Assembly: GCA_027489245.1 (NCBI GenBank)
Contig: JAIYAC010000018.1
Span: 43,526-107,525, forward strand
DNA length: 64,000 bases
Origin: Neisseriaceae bacterium
Lineage (GTDB): Bacteria > Pseudomonadota > Gammaproteobacteria > Burkholderiales > Chromobacteriaceae
Direction: 5' to 3'
The position numbers and the translations under genes were made by a program. Below the pieces are notes generated by a model. That model was given only the letters and a program-made list of their open reading frames with translations, ran no database searches and had not been told where the DNA came from. Numbering within the stretch: the first letter of the stretch is position 1; every line of letters begins with the position of its first letter. Positions 54,286 through 63,936 of this stretch are shown here, one piece after another.

Positions 54286-56208
54286 TCAGGCGCTTTGCAA
54301 TTCGTCTGCGAGCGAGGCAATTTCCTCAATCGCCATGGCCAGCTCCTCTGCGCCCTGAGCCTGCTGGGTAGACGCCGATGCCGCCTGGCTGGCCGACTTG
54401 TCGGCTTCTTCGGCGGCGGAGGCGATCTGCTCTACGCCTTTTTTGATCTGGATAATGGCCGACGCAATTTCGCCTGCGGCGTCCAGTATCTCTACCGAGC
54501 CACGCTCTACCTCGGCCACGTCGCCTTCAATCTGCAGCAGGTTGGCCGAGCTGAGTTTGGCTTTCTCTGCCTCTGCCGCCGCCGAGGCAGCGATGTCTTC
54601 CAGGTCGCGCCCCACCAGGCCGATCTGGTCTTGCACACCTTTGACCAGGTCTTTTATCCGGTCTGCGTTTTCTGCCGAGTCATGCGCCAGATTGCGGATA
54701 TCGGTCGCCACCACCACAAAACCCTTGCCGAACTCACCGGCGCGGGCCGCCTCGATAGAGCCGTTCACGGCCAGCATATTGGTCTGGATGGACACCGTGG
54801 TGATGGCATCCACGATTTTGTCGATACGCCGGGAAACCAGCTCAAGGTCCTTGATCTGCCGCATGCTGGCGCGCGACGCCAGCACCGAGCTGTCGATACC
54901 GGTAATCAATGCATCGATATTGCGTTTGTTCGATGCCAACAGCCCCTTGATGGCCAGCACCTTCTCGCCGCTGGCGGTAGCACGGGCCTGGGCCAGCTCT
55001 ACCCCTTTTTCGATCTGGGTCACGGCAGCCGCGGCTTCCTGCGTGGCAGAGGACTGCGTTTCGGCACCTTTGCGAATCTGCTCGATCGCCGCCATGATCT
55101 GGGTGCCGGAGCGGTTGATTTCCTGTACCGCGGACGACAGCTCCTCGGCCGCCGACGCCACCTCTTCGGCACTTTTTGCCACGTCCGTGGAATTTTTCAG
55201 GTCTTCCGCCAGCTCGGACAAGCTTTCTGCCGTCTGCTCGCACTGCGCCAGCGCCACGGCCTGCTCGGCTACCGTGCGGGCGGCCTCGGCGGCGGCGGCG
55301 GCTTGTTCTTCTGCGGCGGCGGCAATATCTTCCGAGCCTTTCAGTGCCTGGCGCGAGGCCGAGGCCGACTGCGAGGCGCCGGTGGCAATTTCGCGCACGC
55401 CGCCCACCACTTCCAGCGCATCCAGGCGGATCTGGTCCAGCTGCGTGACAATCACCTTGCCGTTTTCTACTTCGCTCTGCACGCTGCTAGCCGACTCGCC
55501 AATGCCCTCGGCAATCACCTTCACCTCGCCCTGAATCTGTGCCACCAGGTCCTGAATCTGCTTGGCGCTCTTTTCGGAGGTTTCCGCCAGCGTACGCACC
55601 TCGTCCGCCACCACGGCAAAGCCTTTGCCGTGCTTGCCGGCCCGCGCAGCCTCGATCGCCGCGTTAAGCGCCAGCAGGTTAGTCTGGTCTGCAATGCGCG
55701 CCACGGCTTTCACGATGTCGCCAATACTGGCGGCCTGGCGCTCCAGCTCGCCCACCATGCTGACCAGCGATGACTGCCGCTGTGCGGCCAGACCCACATT
55801 GGCCACCAGCACCCCGATATCACCACTGGTTTTGGCCACCAGCACCTGCATGGCTTCCACCTTGGTCTGGCTCAGGTCTGCATTTTGCAGCTGGCGGCCA
55901 ATGGCGGTGCCCACTTGCTCAAAGCCAGCCAGGGACTCTTGCGCCGCCCCCGACGCTTGCTCGGCACCGGTGGCAATCATGTCTACCGCACGCTTGAGTT
56001 CCTCCGCTGCCGAGGCAGCCTCGGCAATACCGGAAGACAGCTGCCCGGTGGCCGCGGCGATGCGCTCGGCCGCCTGCTGCTGCTTGCCCAGCGTGCGGGC
56101 GCGCTTGCGCTGGGCTTCGGCTTCGCGCGCAGCGGCAACCGATGAGGTAGCCGCGGTCGCCCGGGCAGGAGTGTGCGGTGTAACAGTGGATTTCTTGACG
56201 AGCGCCAT
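54286..56208 (-). CDS. Soluble chemoreceptor with two signalling modules
   Basis: A 640-residue cytoplasmic MCP without transmembrane segments or ligand-binding domain. It contains two separate signalling tips: [20 protein letters not shown] (about 195) and [20 protein letters not shown] (about 490), each followed by a GFxVVAxxxR block and flanked by long coiled coils ([30 protein letters not shown]). The second tip deviates (ALN to AVN, VVADEVR to VVATDIR). This double layout is unusual and resembles FrzCD-like cytoplasmic receptors in lacking membrane anchors. ATG 56208 has GGAGG about 6 nt upstream. It is the first gene of the operon. Confidence 0.87.
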   Translation of the reverse strand: MALVKKSTVTPHTPARATAATSSVAAAREAEAQRKRARTLGKQQQAAERIAAATGQLSSGIAEAASAAEELKRAVDMIATGAEQASGAAQESLAGFEQVGTAIGRQLQNADLSQTKVEAMQVLVAKTSGDIGVLVANVGLAAQRQSSLVSMVGELERQAASIGDIVKAVARIADQTNLLALNAAIEAARAGKHGKGFAVVADEVRTLAETSEKSAKQIQDLVAQIQGEVKVIAEGIGESASSVQSEVENGKVIVTQLDQIRLDALEVVGGVREIATGASQSASASRQALKGSEDIAAAAEEQAAAAAEAARTVAEQAVALAQCEQTAESLSELAEDLKNSTDVAKSAEEVASAAEELSSAVQEINRSGTQIMAAIEQIRKGAETQSSATQEAAAAVTQIEKGVELAQARATASGEKVLAIKGLLASNKRNIDALITGIDSSVLASRASMRQIKDLELVSRRIDKIVDAITTVSIQTNMLAVNGSIEAARAGEFGKGFVVVATDIRNLAHDSAENADRIKDLVKGVQDQIGLVGRDLEDIAASAAAEAEKAKLSSANLLQIEGDVAEVERGSVEILDAAGEIASAIIQIKKGVEQIASAAEEADKSASQAASASTQQAQGAEELAMAIEEIASLADELQSA

Positions 56209-56521
56209 GCTGAAGCCTCCGTGCCGGGCCAAGGGCCCTGATAAGTTTTCTCAGACTATCCGCTTAAATTCATTACAAATTAATTTAAAATATAATTATC
56301 AACATAGACCGCATTGTTATTAATACAAGCAGCCAAAACAAACATTACAGAATCGGCATGGGCACAAGCTGATTGCCTGGCTGTGCCATTAGCCGCGCAG
56401 CGCAGGCGGGTACCGCGGCAAGAGCGCACCGCACATAGCCCAAGGGCCTGTCGCATGGCGACAGGCCCTTGGGCTTGGCATCAGGCACGGGCTGCCAGCA
56501 GGCTACCCGTACACATCAGTA
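56209..56521. promoter_or_regulatory. Chemosensory operon promoter region and metQ 3' hairpin
   Basis: The spacer is very A+T-rich at 56270-56340, upstream of the soluble receptor gene, and probably carries the operon promoter, though no confident -35/-10 or flagellar sigma-28 pair was found. At 56438-56474 a perfect 17-bp hairpin (GCCCAAGGGCCTGTCGC arms, 3-nt loop) follows metQ and may end its transcript despite lacking a T run. Confidence 0.5.
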
Positions 56522-57310
56522 TCAGAAGGCCGGTACGACAGCGCCCTGGTACTTGGTCTCGATGAATTTCTTGGTTTCCGGGCTGGTCAGCGCAGCGGCC
56601 AGTTTCTTGATAGCCGGGCTATTTACGTTGTCCTTGCGGGCCACCAGCAGGTTGGCGTACGGCGAGGTGGTTTCAGCAAACAGGCCGTCTTTTTTCGGGT
56701 TCAGCTTGGCTTCCAGCGCGTAGTTGGCGTTAATCAGCGCCAGGTCTACCTGGTTCAGCACGCGCGGCAGGGTGGCGGCTTCCAGTTCTTTCAGCTTCAG
56801 GTCTTTCGGGTTGGCCGCAATGTCTTTCTTGCTGGGGTACAGGTTCTTGCGGTCTTTCAGCTTGATCACACCACCTTGGTCCAGCAGTAGCAGCGCGCGG
56901 CCGGCGTTGGTCGGGTCATTCGGAATGGCCACGGTCGCGCCCTTGGGCAGGTCGGCTACTTTCTTGAATTTGGCGGAGTAGGCAGCAAACGGCTCGATGT
57001 GTACCGGCTTGCTGGCCACCACCAGGGTGGTGCCACGGTCTTTATTGAACTTGTCCAGGTAAGGAATGTGCTGGAAGAAGTTGGCGTCCAGCTGTTTTTC
57101 CTGCACCTGGGTGTTCGGCAGCACGTAGTCGTTGAATACTTTTACTTCCAGGTCTACGCCCTGCTTGGCCAGCGCAGGTTTCAGCGCTTCCAGGATTTCG
57201 GCGTGGGGTACCGGCGAAGCCGCTACGGTCAGTTTCACGTTTTCTGCCTGGGCGGCAAAGGCGATGGCGGCCAGGCCAACGGCGGCGGCCAGTTTGCTGA
57301 TGCGGGTCAT
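56522..57310 (-). CDS. metQ: Methionine ABC transporter substrate-binding protein
   Basis: A 262-residue NlpA/MetQ-family protein. The signal peptide (1-22) ends AFAAQA and lacks a lipobox Cys in the usual position, so it may be a periplasmic rather than lipid-anchored form. The mature part begins NVKLTVAASPVPHAEIL, and KVFNDYVLPNTQV and DANFFQHIPYLD contain the ligand-site residues typical for MetQ. ATG 57310 is preferred over the upstream extension to 57376. Third gene of metNIQ; it binds D- and L-methionine. Confidence 0.93.
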   Translation of the reverse strand: MTRISKLAAAVGLAAIAFAAQAENVKLTVAASPVPHAEILEALKPALAKQGVDLEVKVFNDYVLPNTQVQEKQLDANFFQHIPYLDKFNKDRGTTLVVASKPVHIEPFAAYSAKFKKVADLPKGATVAIPNDPTNAGRALLLLDQGGVIKLKDRKNLYPSKKDIAANPKDLKLKELEAATLPRVLNQVDLALINANYALEAKLNPKKDGLFAETTSPYANLLVARKDNVNSPAIKKLAAALTSPETKKFIETKYQGAVVPAF

Positions 57311-57399
57311 GGTTTTTCCTTTTTGAGAGAAAGTCTTCCCCCTGCCCGGCCGGTTCGGCGCGGGCATGCGGGGCACAGCATGATTAACAGGGAAATGTC

Positions 57400-58077
57400 T
57401 TAGTCGAAGCGACAGCGGCGTACCAGGCTGTCACCGGCCGATTGCAGGCCTTGCACCAGCGCCAGCAGCAGCACCACGGTGACGATCATGATTTCGGTCT
57501 GGAAGCGCTGGTAGCCGTAGCGGATAGCCAGGTCGCCCAGGCCGCCGCCGCCAATCACGCCGGACATGGCGGTGTAGCCCACCAGTGCCACGGCGGTCAC
57601 GGTGGCTGCGCCAATCAGGCCCGGCAGCGATTCCGGCAGCAGCACCTTGAACACGATGTGTGGCAGGCGCGCGCCCATGGACTGGCTGGCTTCAATCACG
57701 CCGCGGTCTACTTCGCGCAGCACGTTTTCTACCAGGCGGGCAAAAAACGGTACCGCACCCACCACCAGCGGCACGATGGCACCCGCCACGCCGATGGAGG
57801 TGCCCACCAGCAGCAGGGTGAACGGCATCAGCACGATCAGCAAAATCACAAACGGCAGCGAACGCAGCACGTTCACCAGGAACGACAGCACCGCGTAAAG
57901 GCGCGGGCGGGCACGCAGCTGGCCCGGGGCAGACACAAACAACAGCACGCCCAGCGGCAGGCCGGCCAGCACGGTAAACAGCATGGACACGCCCAGCATG
58001 GTGAGGGTATCCAGCGTGGCTTCGCCGATTTCGACCCAGTCGATCTCCAGCAGCAGGTTCCAGTCAAAATCCAGCAT
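57400..58077 (-). CDS. metI: Methionine ABC transporter permease
   Basis: A 225-residue inner-membrane permease with five transmembrane helices. The cytoplasmic EAA loop that contacts MetN is EASQSMGARLPHIVFKVLLPESLPGLIGA. RSLPFVILLIVLMPFT and GYTAMSGVIGGGGLGDLAIRYGYQRF are family signatures. It starts directly after the metN stop (no gap) and is followed by metQ. Confidence 0.95.
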   Translation of the reverse strand: MLDFDWNLLLEIDWVEIGEATLDTLTMLGVSMLFTVLAGLPLGVLLFVSAPGQLRARPRLYAVLSFLVNVLRSLPFVILLIVLMPFTLLLVGTSIGVAGAIVPLVVGAVPFFARLVENVLREVDRGVIEASQSMGARLPHIVFKVLLPESLPGLIGAATVTAVALVGYTAMSGVIGGGGLGDLAIRYGYQRFQTEIMIVTVVLLLALVQGLQSAGDSLVRRCRFD

Positions 58078-59088
58078 TTACAGCACCTCGCAACGCACAC
58101 CCTCGCGGGCAAAGATGGCCGGCAGTGCCGACACGTCTACATCCGACGCCACCACGCCAGCCAGCAGCTGGCCAAACGGGGTGTCCTTGATTTCCGACAG
58201 CGTGCCGGACAGCAGGTTGACGCGCAGGCCAGCCTCGCGGCCAACCTTGTCCAGCACTGGCTGCAGCGTGGGCTCGCCGACAAAGGTGAGCTTGATCACC
58301 GGGGTAGCCACGCGCTGGCGCCAGATGCCTTGCAGTGCGCCCTGCCCCATGCCGGTTTCGGCCAGCAGACTTTGCGTCACCGCGTGCTGCGGTGCCAGGA
58401 ATACGTCCAGCACCTTGCCTTGCTCCACTACGCGGCCGTGGTCCAGTACCGCCACGCTATCGCACAGCTGACGGATGACACGCATATCGTGGGTAATCAG
58501 TACGATGGTCAGGCCCAGCTGGCGGTTGATGTCGGCCAGCAGCGCCAGGATGGCGTCGGTGGTTTCCGGGTCCAGCGCACTGGTGGCCTCGTCGCACAGC
58601 AACAGGTCGGGGTGGTTGGCCAGCGCACGGGCAATGCCGACGCGCTGTTTCTGGCCGCCGGAGAGCTGCGACGGGCGCTTGTGCTTGTGATCCTGCAAGC
58701 CAACCAAGGCAAGCAGCTCGTCTACGCGGGCATCCATCTGCGCCGGGCTCAGGCCACCGGCCAGCTCCAGCGGGAAGCGCACGTTGGCCGCTACGGTACG
58801 CGAGCGCAGCAGGTTAAAGTGCTGAAACACCATGCCGATGCGCTGGCGGCGCTGCTGCAGGGCACGCTCGTCAAAGCGGGTGATGTCTTCGCCGTGCAGG
58901 CTGACATGGCCGCTATCGGGCCGCTCCAGCAGATTAAGGCAGCGGATCAGCGTGCTCTTGCCGGCACCGGAGCGGCCGATAATGCCGTAGATCTCGCCGC
59001 TGGCAATCTGCAGGCTGACGTTATCCAGCGCGGCCACGCTTTTGCCGCCGTGCTGGTAGTGTTTGCTGATGTTTTGTACTTCGATCAT
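58078..59088 (-). CDS. metN: Methionine ABC transporter ATP-binding protein
   Basis: A 336-residue ATPase that powers methionine import. Walker A is IGRSGAGKSTLIRCL, Q-loop is VFQHFNLL, signature is LSGGQKQRVGIARAL and Walker B is LLLCDEATSALD. The C-terminal NIL domain (about 265-336) binds methionine and inhibits transport when the pool is high (transinhibition). ATG 59088 (MIEVQNISKHYQHG) is chosen over the upstream 59169 start. First gene of metN-metI-metQ. The sequence upstream is A+T-rich, as expected for its promoter, but no operator was identified. Confidence 0.95.
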   Translation of the reverse strand: MIEVQNISKHYQHGGKSVAALDNVSLQIASGEIYGIIGRSGAGKSTLIRCLNLLERPDSGHVSLHGEDITRFDERALQQRRQRIGMVFQHFNLLRSRTVAANVRFPLELAGGLSPAQMDARVDELLALVGLQDHKHKRPSQLSGGQKQRVGIARALANHPDLLLCDEATSALDPETTDAILALLADINRQLGLTIVLITHDMRVIRQLCDSVAVLDHGRVVEQGKVLDVFLAPQHAVTQSLLAETGMGQGALQGIWRQRVATPVIKLTFVGEPTLQPVLDKVGREAGLRVNLLSGTLSEIKDTPFGQLLAGVVASDVDVSALPAIFAREGVRCEVL

Positions 59089-59262
59089 GCCTTGCCCTAG
59101 CCCAGCTGCCGCAACGGCGGCTGGTTTTGATAAATATGGGCCTAGTCTATAGCGATCGATTGGATACAAAAAATAATATAATACGAAATCTTTATTTCAA
59201 AAAGTTATTAGCAGGGCGATAATCATGCCCTACAGCCATATTGCCGGTATCACCGCACAAAT

Positions 59263-59294
59263 AAAAAGCCACCCGTCTAAACGAGTGGCTTTTT
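59263..59294. terminator. Bidirectional terminator between HD-GYP and metN regions
   Basis: Stem AAAAAGCCAC with GTGGCTTTTT and a partly paired loop, located 22 nt after the HD-GYP gene stop (minus strand). It likely terminates that gene. Confidence 0.88.
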
Positions 59295-59316
59295 ACTGCG
59301 CAGCATACCGTGAGCC

Positions 59317-60321
59317 CTATGCTGGCGGCAGCGGGTCGTCACGCAGGCGGGTATGGATATCCAGCACCTGCTCCAGGCTAGCCATGAAGGCGTCCAGCAC
59401 GGCGGGGTCAAAATGCAGACCACGCTGGCTTTCCATGAAGTCCAGTGCCCGCCCTACCTCCCAGGCTGCCTTGTAAGGGCGCGCCGAAGTCAGGGCATCA
59501 AACACGTCGGCCACCGCCACGATACGTGCGGCCAACGGTATGGCCTCGCCACGCAGGCCTAGCGGGTAACCCGTGCCATCAAACTTTTCATGGTGCCCCA
59601 GCGCAATATCGTAAGCCATGCGCAACAACGGCAACTCGCTATCCTGCAAAAATTCGGCGCCCCGTGTGGGGTGCGTTTTCATCACATCAAATTCTTCGAT
59701 GCTGAGCTTGCCGGGTTTAAGCAGGATATGGTCCGGAATCGCCACCTTGCCGATATCGTGCATGGGGGCAGCCAGGAAAATACGTTCTTCGATTTCCGGC
59801 CCCAGGTTCAGGCCAGTAGCAATAATGCGCGCGTAGTAGGCCATGCGCTCGATGTGGCGCCCGGTTTCCGGGTCACGTGATTCGGCAATATGCGACAGAC
59901 GAATCACCAGGTCTTGCGCCGCCACCTCGCGCAGCTGGCGCTGGGCGCGGCGTAGCTGTAGCAGGTTCTGGATACGGGCGCGTGTTTCCGGCGGGTCTAC
60001 CGGCTTGGTCAGAAAATCGGTAGAGCCGCCCTCCAGTGCACTCTGGCGCACCCCCTTCATATCACTGGTGGTGACCATGATGATGGGGATGTCGTGAATA
60101 TGTGGCATGGCCCGCAGCGCCTGGATCAGGGCCAGGCCGTCCATGCCAGGCATCATGTAGTCGGTCAGGATGAGATCCGGGCTGTTATTACGGCACCATG
60201 CCAGCGCAGCCAGCGCGTCCTGCATGGTGACAGGCTCACAATTGTCTATGCGGCCAACCAGGTGGCGCAGCACCATCAGGTTGGCCGGATTGTCATCGAC
60301 AATCAATACCGTCATTCTCAT
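59317..60321 (-). CDS. HD-GYP response regulator (c-di-GMP phosphodiesterase)
   Basis: A 334-residue RpfG-like protein. The receiver (1-125) has Asp9-Asp10, phosphorylation Asp54 (LILTDYMMPG) and Lys in FLTKPVDPP. The HD-GYP domain follows with APMHDIGKVAIPD (HD metal site), THPTRGAEFL, LGHHEKFDGTGYP (the intact GYP triad) and VADVFDALTS. It should hydrolyse c-di-GMP in response to a partner kinase, possibly the hybrid kinase encoded nearby in the opposite direction. It opposes the diguanylate cyclase at 26450. Confidence 0.93.
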   Translation of the reverse strand: MRMTVLIVDDNPANLMVLRHLVGRIDNCEPVTMQDALAALAWCRNNSPDLILTDYMMPGMDGLALIQALRAMPHIHDIPIIMVTTSDMKGVRQSALEGGSTDFLTKPVDPPETRARIQNLLQLRRAQRQLREVAAQDLVIRLSHIAESRDPETGRHIERMAYYARIIATGLNLGPEIEERIFLAAPMHDIGKVAIPDHILLKPGKLSIEEFDVMKTHPTRGAEFLQDSELPLLRMAYDIALGHHEKFDGTGYPLGLRGEAIPLAARIVAVADVFDALTSARPYKAAWEVGRALDFMESQRGLHFDPAVLDAFMASLEQVLDIHTRLRDDPLPPA

Positions 60322-60519
60322 GGCAAGCCTTGCTATACGTTAAATTTATCGAAACCAATCCCGACTACAACCTTATGCCATTACAGTGCAATGTCAACCT
60401 CCCTGCCATGATGTATGACAAGTTTCTGATCTTGGTGCGGTTGAATGCTGCATCAGGGGGTGCATTTTTGTAGCAAGCATTCATAATGAAGTGTCCATTC
60501 ACAAGCAAGGAGCAAAAGC

Positions 60520-61023
60520 ATGCTGAAATCTGCACGTACTTTGTTGGCATTTTCTCTGATCACTGTATTCTCTGCCAATGTATTCGCACTGGATAAACCA
60601 GCTGGGCGCCCCATCCTTACCGTGTCTGGCCTGATTGCAGAAAAGAATGCCGGCAATGATGCCCAGTTTGATGCCGCCATGCTGGACAAGCTGCCGCAAC
60701 AGAAAATGACAGTAGAAACCCCGTGGTACAAAACCGCCCAGACCTTTGAAGGCCCGCTGTTTCGCGACGTACTGAAAGCCACCGGGGTAAAGGGTAAAAA
60801 ACTGTATGTGGTAGCGCTGAACGACTATGCCGCTGAAATTCCGCTAGCCGATCTGGAGAAATACGACGTGATCCTGGCCCGCAAGATCGATGGCAAAGTA
60901 TTGAATGTACGAGACAAAGGCCCGTTATTCATCATGTACCCTTTTGACAAGAAGCCTGAACTGCGCACCAAAGATGTCTACTCGCGCTGCGTGTGGCAGG
61001 TAAACCGCATCCGTGTGGAATAA
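60520..61023 (+). CDS. Periplasmic oxidoreductase molybdopterin-domain-like protein
   Basis: A 167-residue exported protein with a signal peptide (about 1-23, ending VFA). The mature part shows the small Oxidored_molyb-type fold: PILTVSGLIAEKN, FEGPLFRDVLKATGV, VALNDYAAEIPLADL and GPLFIMYPF. It lacks the dimerisation domain and the cofactor set of true sulfite-oxidase-type enzymes, so it is probably a binding or sensing protein. It sits 27 nt before the hybrid histidine kinase gene in the same direction, and such pairs recur in proteobacteria, so it may feed a periplasmic signal to the kinase. Confidence 0.8.
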   Translation: MLKSARTLLAFSLITVFSANVFALDKPAGRPILTVSGLIAEKNAGNDAQFDAAMLDKLPQQKMTVETPWYKTAQTFEGPLFRDVLKATGVKGKKLYVVALNDYAAEIPLADLEKYDVILARKIDGKVLNVRDKGPLFIMYPFDKKPELRTKDVYSRCVWQVNRIRVE

Positions 61024-61050
61024 ACCCGTGCTGCTGTCGGAGTAACGCAG

Positions 61051-63660
61051 GTGACCCTACGCCCCGCCAACCGCCGCGTCAGTAACCAGCTATGGCTGCT
61101 TGCCATCCTCATGGCCGCAGCCCTGCTGGTAGTGGGTATGCTTTACCACCGGCAGCAGTCCGAAATGCAGCACTTCGCCGAACAGGGCGAAGACAATATC
61201 GTCTGGGTCTACTCGCAGCTGGGTATCGACTACTACCGTACCCTGGGTGCGGCCAAGGTAGCCGTGGCTACCGGCCAGCTGCAAGACCTGGACGAATTGC
61301 AGCTGCGCTACGACATTCTGGTATCTCGCATTACTCTGCTAAGCGAGTACCGCTACAGCCTGCTGTTCAAGAATGGCAACTGGTACAACACCCAGATGTC
61401 AGCCCTTACCCGGCTGGTCGCCCTTACCGACAAAAAACTGGCGGCCGGCGACGGCTACTTTACCCAGCGCACCGCGGGCGAGCTGGTACAAGACCTGAGC
61501 GCCATCGTTGAAAACGTGCGCGAGCTCACCATCGGCGCCAACAGCCGCCTGACCGAACAGGCCAACGAGAGCAACCGCAGCCTGCAAACCATCAATACGA
61601 CTGTCGCCGCCACCGCAGCCATTCTCATGCTGGTCGCCAGCCTGATGGCCGCCATGGCCTACCGCAACTTGTCGCATAGCGAAAGGCGCCGCGAAGAGGC
61701 CGAGCAACTTAGCCGCGAGCTCGATCAGGCGCTGGCCCAGGCCGAAGCGGCCAACGAGGCCAAGAGCGCATTTCTGGCCAATATGAGCCATGAAATCCGC
61801 ACCCCGATGAACGGCGTCATCGGCATGACCGAGCTCACCCTGGACACCGAGCTGTCGGCAGAACAGCGCGAGTACCTGGAGCTGGTTAAATCGTCGGCAG
61901 ACGCCCTGCTGATCATCATCAACGACATCCTGGACTTCTCCAAGATCGAAGCCGGCAAAATGACCATAGAGTCCGTACCGTTCTCGATACGTGACCTCAT
62001 CACGCAAACCGTTTACCCCTTTGCCCTGCGCGCCAGCAACCAACAGCTGGAAGTAATCTGCCGCATCTGCCCCGAGCTGCCCGACCGAGTGATATCCGAC
62101 CCCTCCAGGCTGCGGCAGATACTGAACAACCTTATCGGCAACGCCATCAAATTCACCCATAGCGGTGAAGTCGTCCTTACGGTAAGCGGTGACACACAAG
62201 CCGACGGCCATGTGATGCTGGGCTTTTCCGTGCGCGACACCGGCATCGGCATCCCGCCGGAAAAACAGAAGCTCATTTTTGATGCCTTTGCCCAGGCAGA
62301 CAACAGCACCACACGGCGCTACGGCGGCACCGGCCTGGGGCTGTCCATCACCCAAAAGCTGGTCCAGCTGCTAGGTGGCCACATCAGCGTGCAAAGCACA
62401 CCAGGCAGCGGCTCGGATTTCCATTTCAGCGTACCGGTACAGCTGGCCGCCGAGCAGCCCGCCCCGCCGCGCCCCAGCGAGCTGGCCGACATGCCGGTGC
62501 TGGTGGTAGACGACAATCCCACCAACCGCAGCTGGCTGGAAGCCATGCTGAAAAACTGGGCCATGCGGCCAACCCTGGCCGCAGACGGTTTCGAAGCACT
62601 CGAGCTACTGGCACGCCAGCCCTACCCGCTTATCTTGCTGGATGGGCATATGCCCGGCATGTCCGGCTTTGACGTTGCCCAGCAGATACAGGAAGACCGC
62701 CGCAGCGCCACCGTCATCATGCTGACTTCGTCCGGCGAGCGCGGCGATGCCAAACGCTGCCAGGCACTGGGTATACGCGGCTATCTGACCAAACCGGTAT
62801 CGCAAGACGAACTGCTCACCACGATCCGTCTGTTACAGAACCCAGACCACACTGCCAGCTCTGCGCTGATAACACGGCACACCGTACGCGAACTGGGGCG
62901 CAGCCTGAGTATCCTGCTGGCAGAAGACAACCCGGTAAACCAGAAACTGGCCGTTACCATCCTGCATCGGCGGGGCTACCACGTTACCGTGGTCAACAAT
63001 GGCCAGGAGGCGCTAGACACCTTACAAGCGGCGCACTTTGACCTGGTACTGATGGACATGCAAATGCCGGTGATGGATGGTCTGGAAGCCTGCCAGCACA
63101 TCCGTGCCATGCAGGCAGCGGGCCAGCTGCCGGCCCTGCCCATCATCGCCCTCACCGCCAACGCCATGAGCGGCGACCGCGAACGCTATCTGCAGGCTGG
63201 CATGGATGGCTACATCAGCAAACCCATCGATGCCACCCGCACCCTGGAAGAAATTCATCGCGTACTGGGCGAGTCACCACCACCCGCCCCCCAGAGCATG
63301 CAGCCTGAGCAAGACTGCACACCCGTCTTCCAGTACCAGCAGGCACTGAAAAATTGCGACGGAGACGAAACCTTCCTGCCACTGTTGCTCGCCGCCTTTC
63401 TGGACGATATGCCGGTTCGCCTGGCCGATCTGCGCCAAGGCCTGCAACAAGGCGACCTACCCGCCATCATCATGGCAGCCCACGCCCTGAAAGGCAGCTG
63501 CCTATCCGTCGCCGCCCTGCAGTTGGCCGCACACTGCCGCCGCATGGAAACGGCCGCCAACGAAGGCCGGTTAGCCGACGCCGCCGCCTGTCTGCCCGAA
63601 CTGGAAGCCGGTAGCGAAGCACTCATCGCCGCCCTGCAGCCCTATCTCACCCCAGGCTGA
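61051..63660 (+). CDS. Hybrid sensor histidine kinase with two receivers and an Hpt domain
   Basis: An 869-residue membrane phosphorelay kinase. Two transmembrane helices (about 13-31 and 185-205) enclose a 150-residue periplasmic sensor region. The HisKA motif is [15 protein letters not shown] with His247, and the ATPase has N, G1 (DTGIGIP) and G2 (GGTGLGLSI) boxes. Two receivers follow: [11 protein letters not shown] with Asp in LLDGHMPG, and [11 protein letters not shown] with Asp in LMDMQMPV. The C-terminal Hpt has AAHALKGSC. The start is a GTG at 61051. It probably senses a signal presented by the periplasmic protein encoded just upstream. Confidence 0.92.
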   Translation: MTLRPANRRVSNQLWLLAILMAAALLVVGMLYHRQQSEMQHFAEQGEDNIVWVYSQLGIDYYRTLGAAKVAVATGQLQDLDELQLRYDILVSRITLLSEYRYSLLFKNGNWYNTQMSALTRLVALTDKKLAAGDGYFTQRTAGELVQDLSAIVENVRELTIGANSRLTEQANESNRSLQTINTTVAATAAILMLVASLMAAMAYRNLSHSERRREEAEQLSRELDQALAQAEAANEAKSAFLANMSHEIRTPMNGVIGMTELTLDTELSAEQREYLELVKSSADALLIIINDILDFSKIEAGKMTIESVPFSIRDLITQTVYPFALRASNQQLEVICRICPELPDRVISDPSRLRQILNNLIGNAIKFTHSGEVVLTVSGDTQADGHVMLGFSVRDTGIGIPPEKQKLIFDAFAQADNSTTRRYGGTGLGLSITQKLVQLLGGHISVQSTPGSGSDFHFSVPVQLAAEQPAPPRPSELADMPVLVVDDNPTNRSWLEAMLKNWAMRPTLAADGFEALELLARQPYPLILLDGHMPGMSGFDVAQQIQEDRRSATVIMLTSSGERGDAKRCQALGIRGYLTKPVSQDELLTTIRLLQNPDHTASSALITRHTVRELGRSLSILLAEDNPVNQKLAVTILHRRGYHVTVVNNGQEALDTLQAAHFDLVLMDMQMPVMDGLEACQHIRAMQAAGQLPALPIIALTANAMSGDRERYLQAGMDGYISKPIDATRTLEEIHRVLGESPPPAPQSMQPEQDCTPVFQYQQALKNCDGDETFLPLLLAAFLDDMPVRLADLRQGLQQGDLPAIIMAAHALKGSCLSVAALQLAAHCRRMETAANEGRLADAAACLPELEAGSEALIAALQPYLTPG

Positions 63661-63695
63661 TGCCCAGCGGGGCATTCGCGCTAGCCAGCATCGAT

Positions 63696-63721
63696 CCGTA
63701 TCTGGCAATAGACAGATACGG
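63696..63721. terminator. Hairpin after the hybrid kinase gene
   Basis: CCGTATCTG with CAGATACGG, a perfect 9-bp stem and 8-nt loop about 35 nt after the stop codon. No T run follows, so termination is only possible. Confidence 0.45.
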
Positions 63722-63936
63722 GCAGTCCTGCTTTCCAACGCTGCACACCTGCCTGCCGCTGCTAAGCCGCCTTCATCACTATCGCTTATATCAACAGCAC
63801 CCCATCACCTTTTCTGGTTATTGAATAAGTAACGAAGAAATCCTTATTTCTGGAATAACACCCCGGTCAATATCCTGTTGACAGTTATATCGCCCACAGG
63901 ATGCCCCATGAACCACCCTACGCAAGGACGCTACCC

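Larger units (their letters stand above)
19651..62574. repeat. Dispersed 10-mer GGTTGGCCGC, at least 19 exact copies
   Basis: Exact copies (either strand) begin at 19651, 20483, 21432, 23527, 27700, 30271, 32174, 34683, 36393, 40878, 42348, 45086, 48391, 53227, 53695, 56809, 58237, 60250 and 62565. Many are extended to AAAGGTTGGCCGCA. Eight lie in intergenic spacers, and the coding copies are read in different frames (AAN, VGR, LAA, GQP, RPT), which argues for selection on the DNA itself. Many 9/10 matches exist. No exact copy was found in 1-19600. The span given is from the first to the last copy. Confidence 0.75.
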
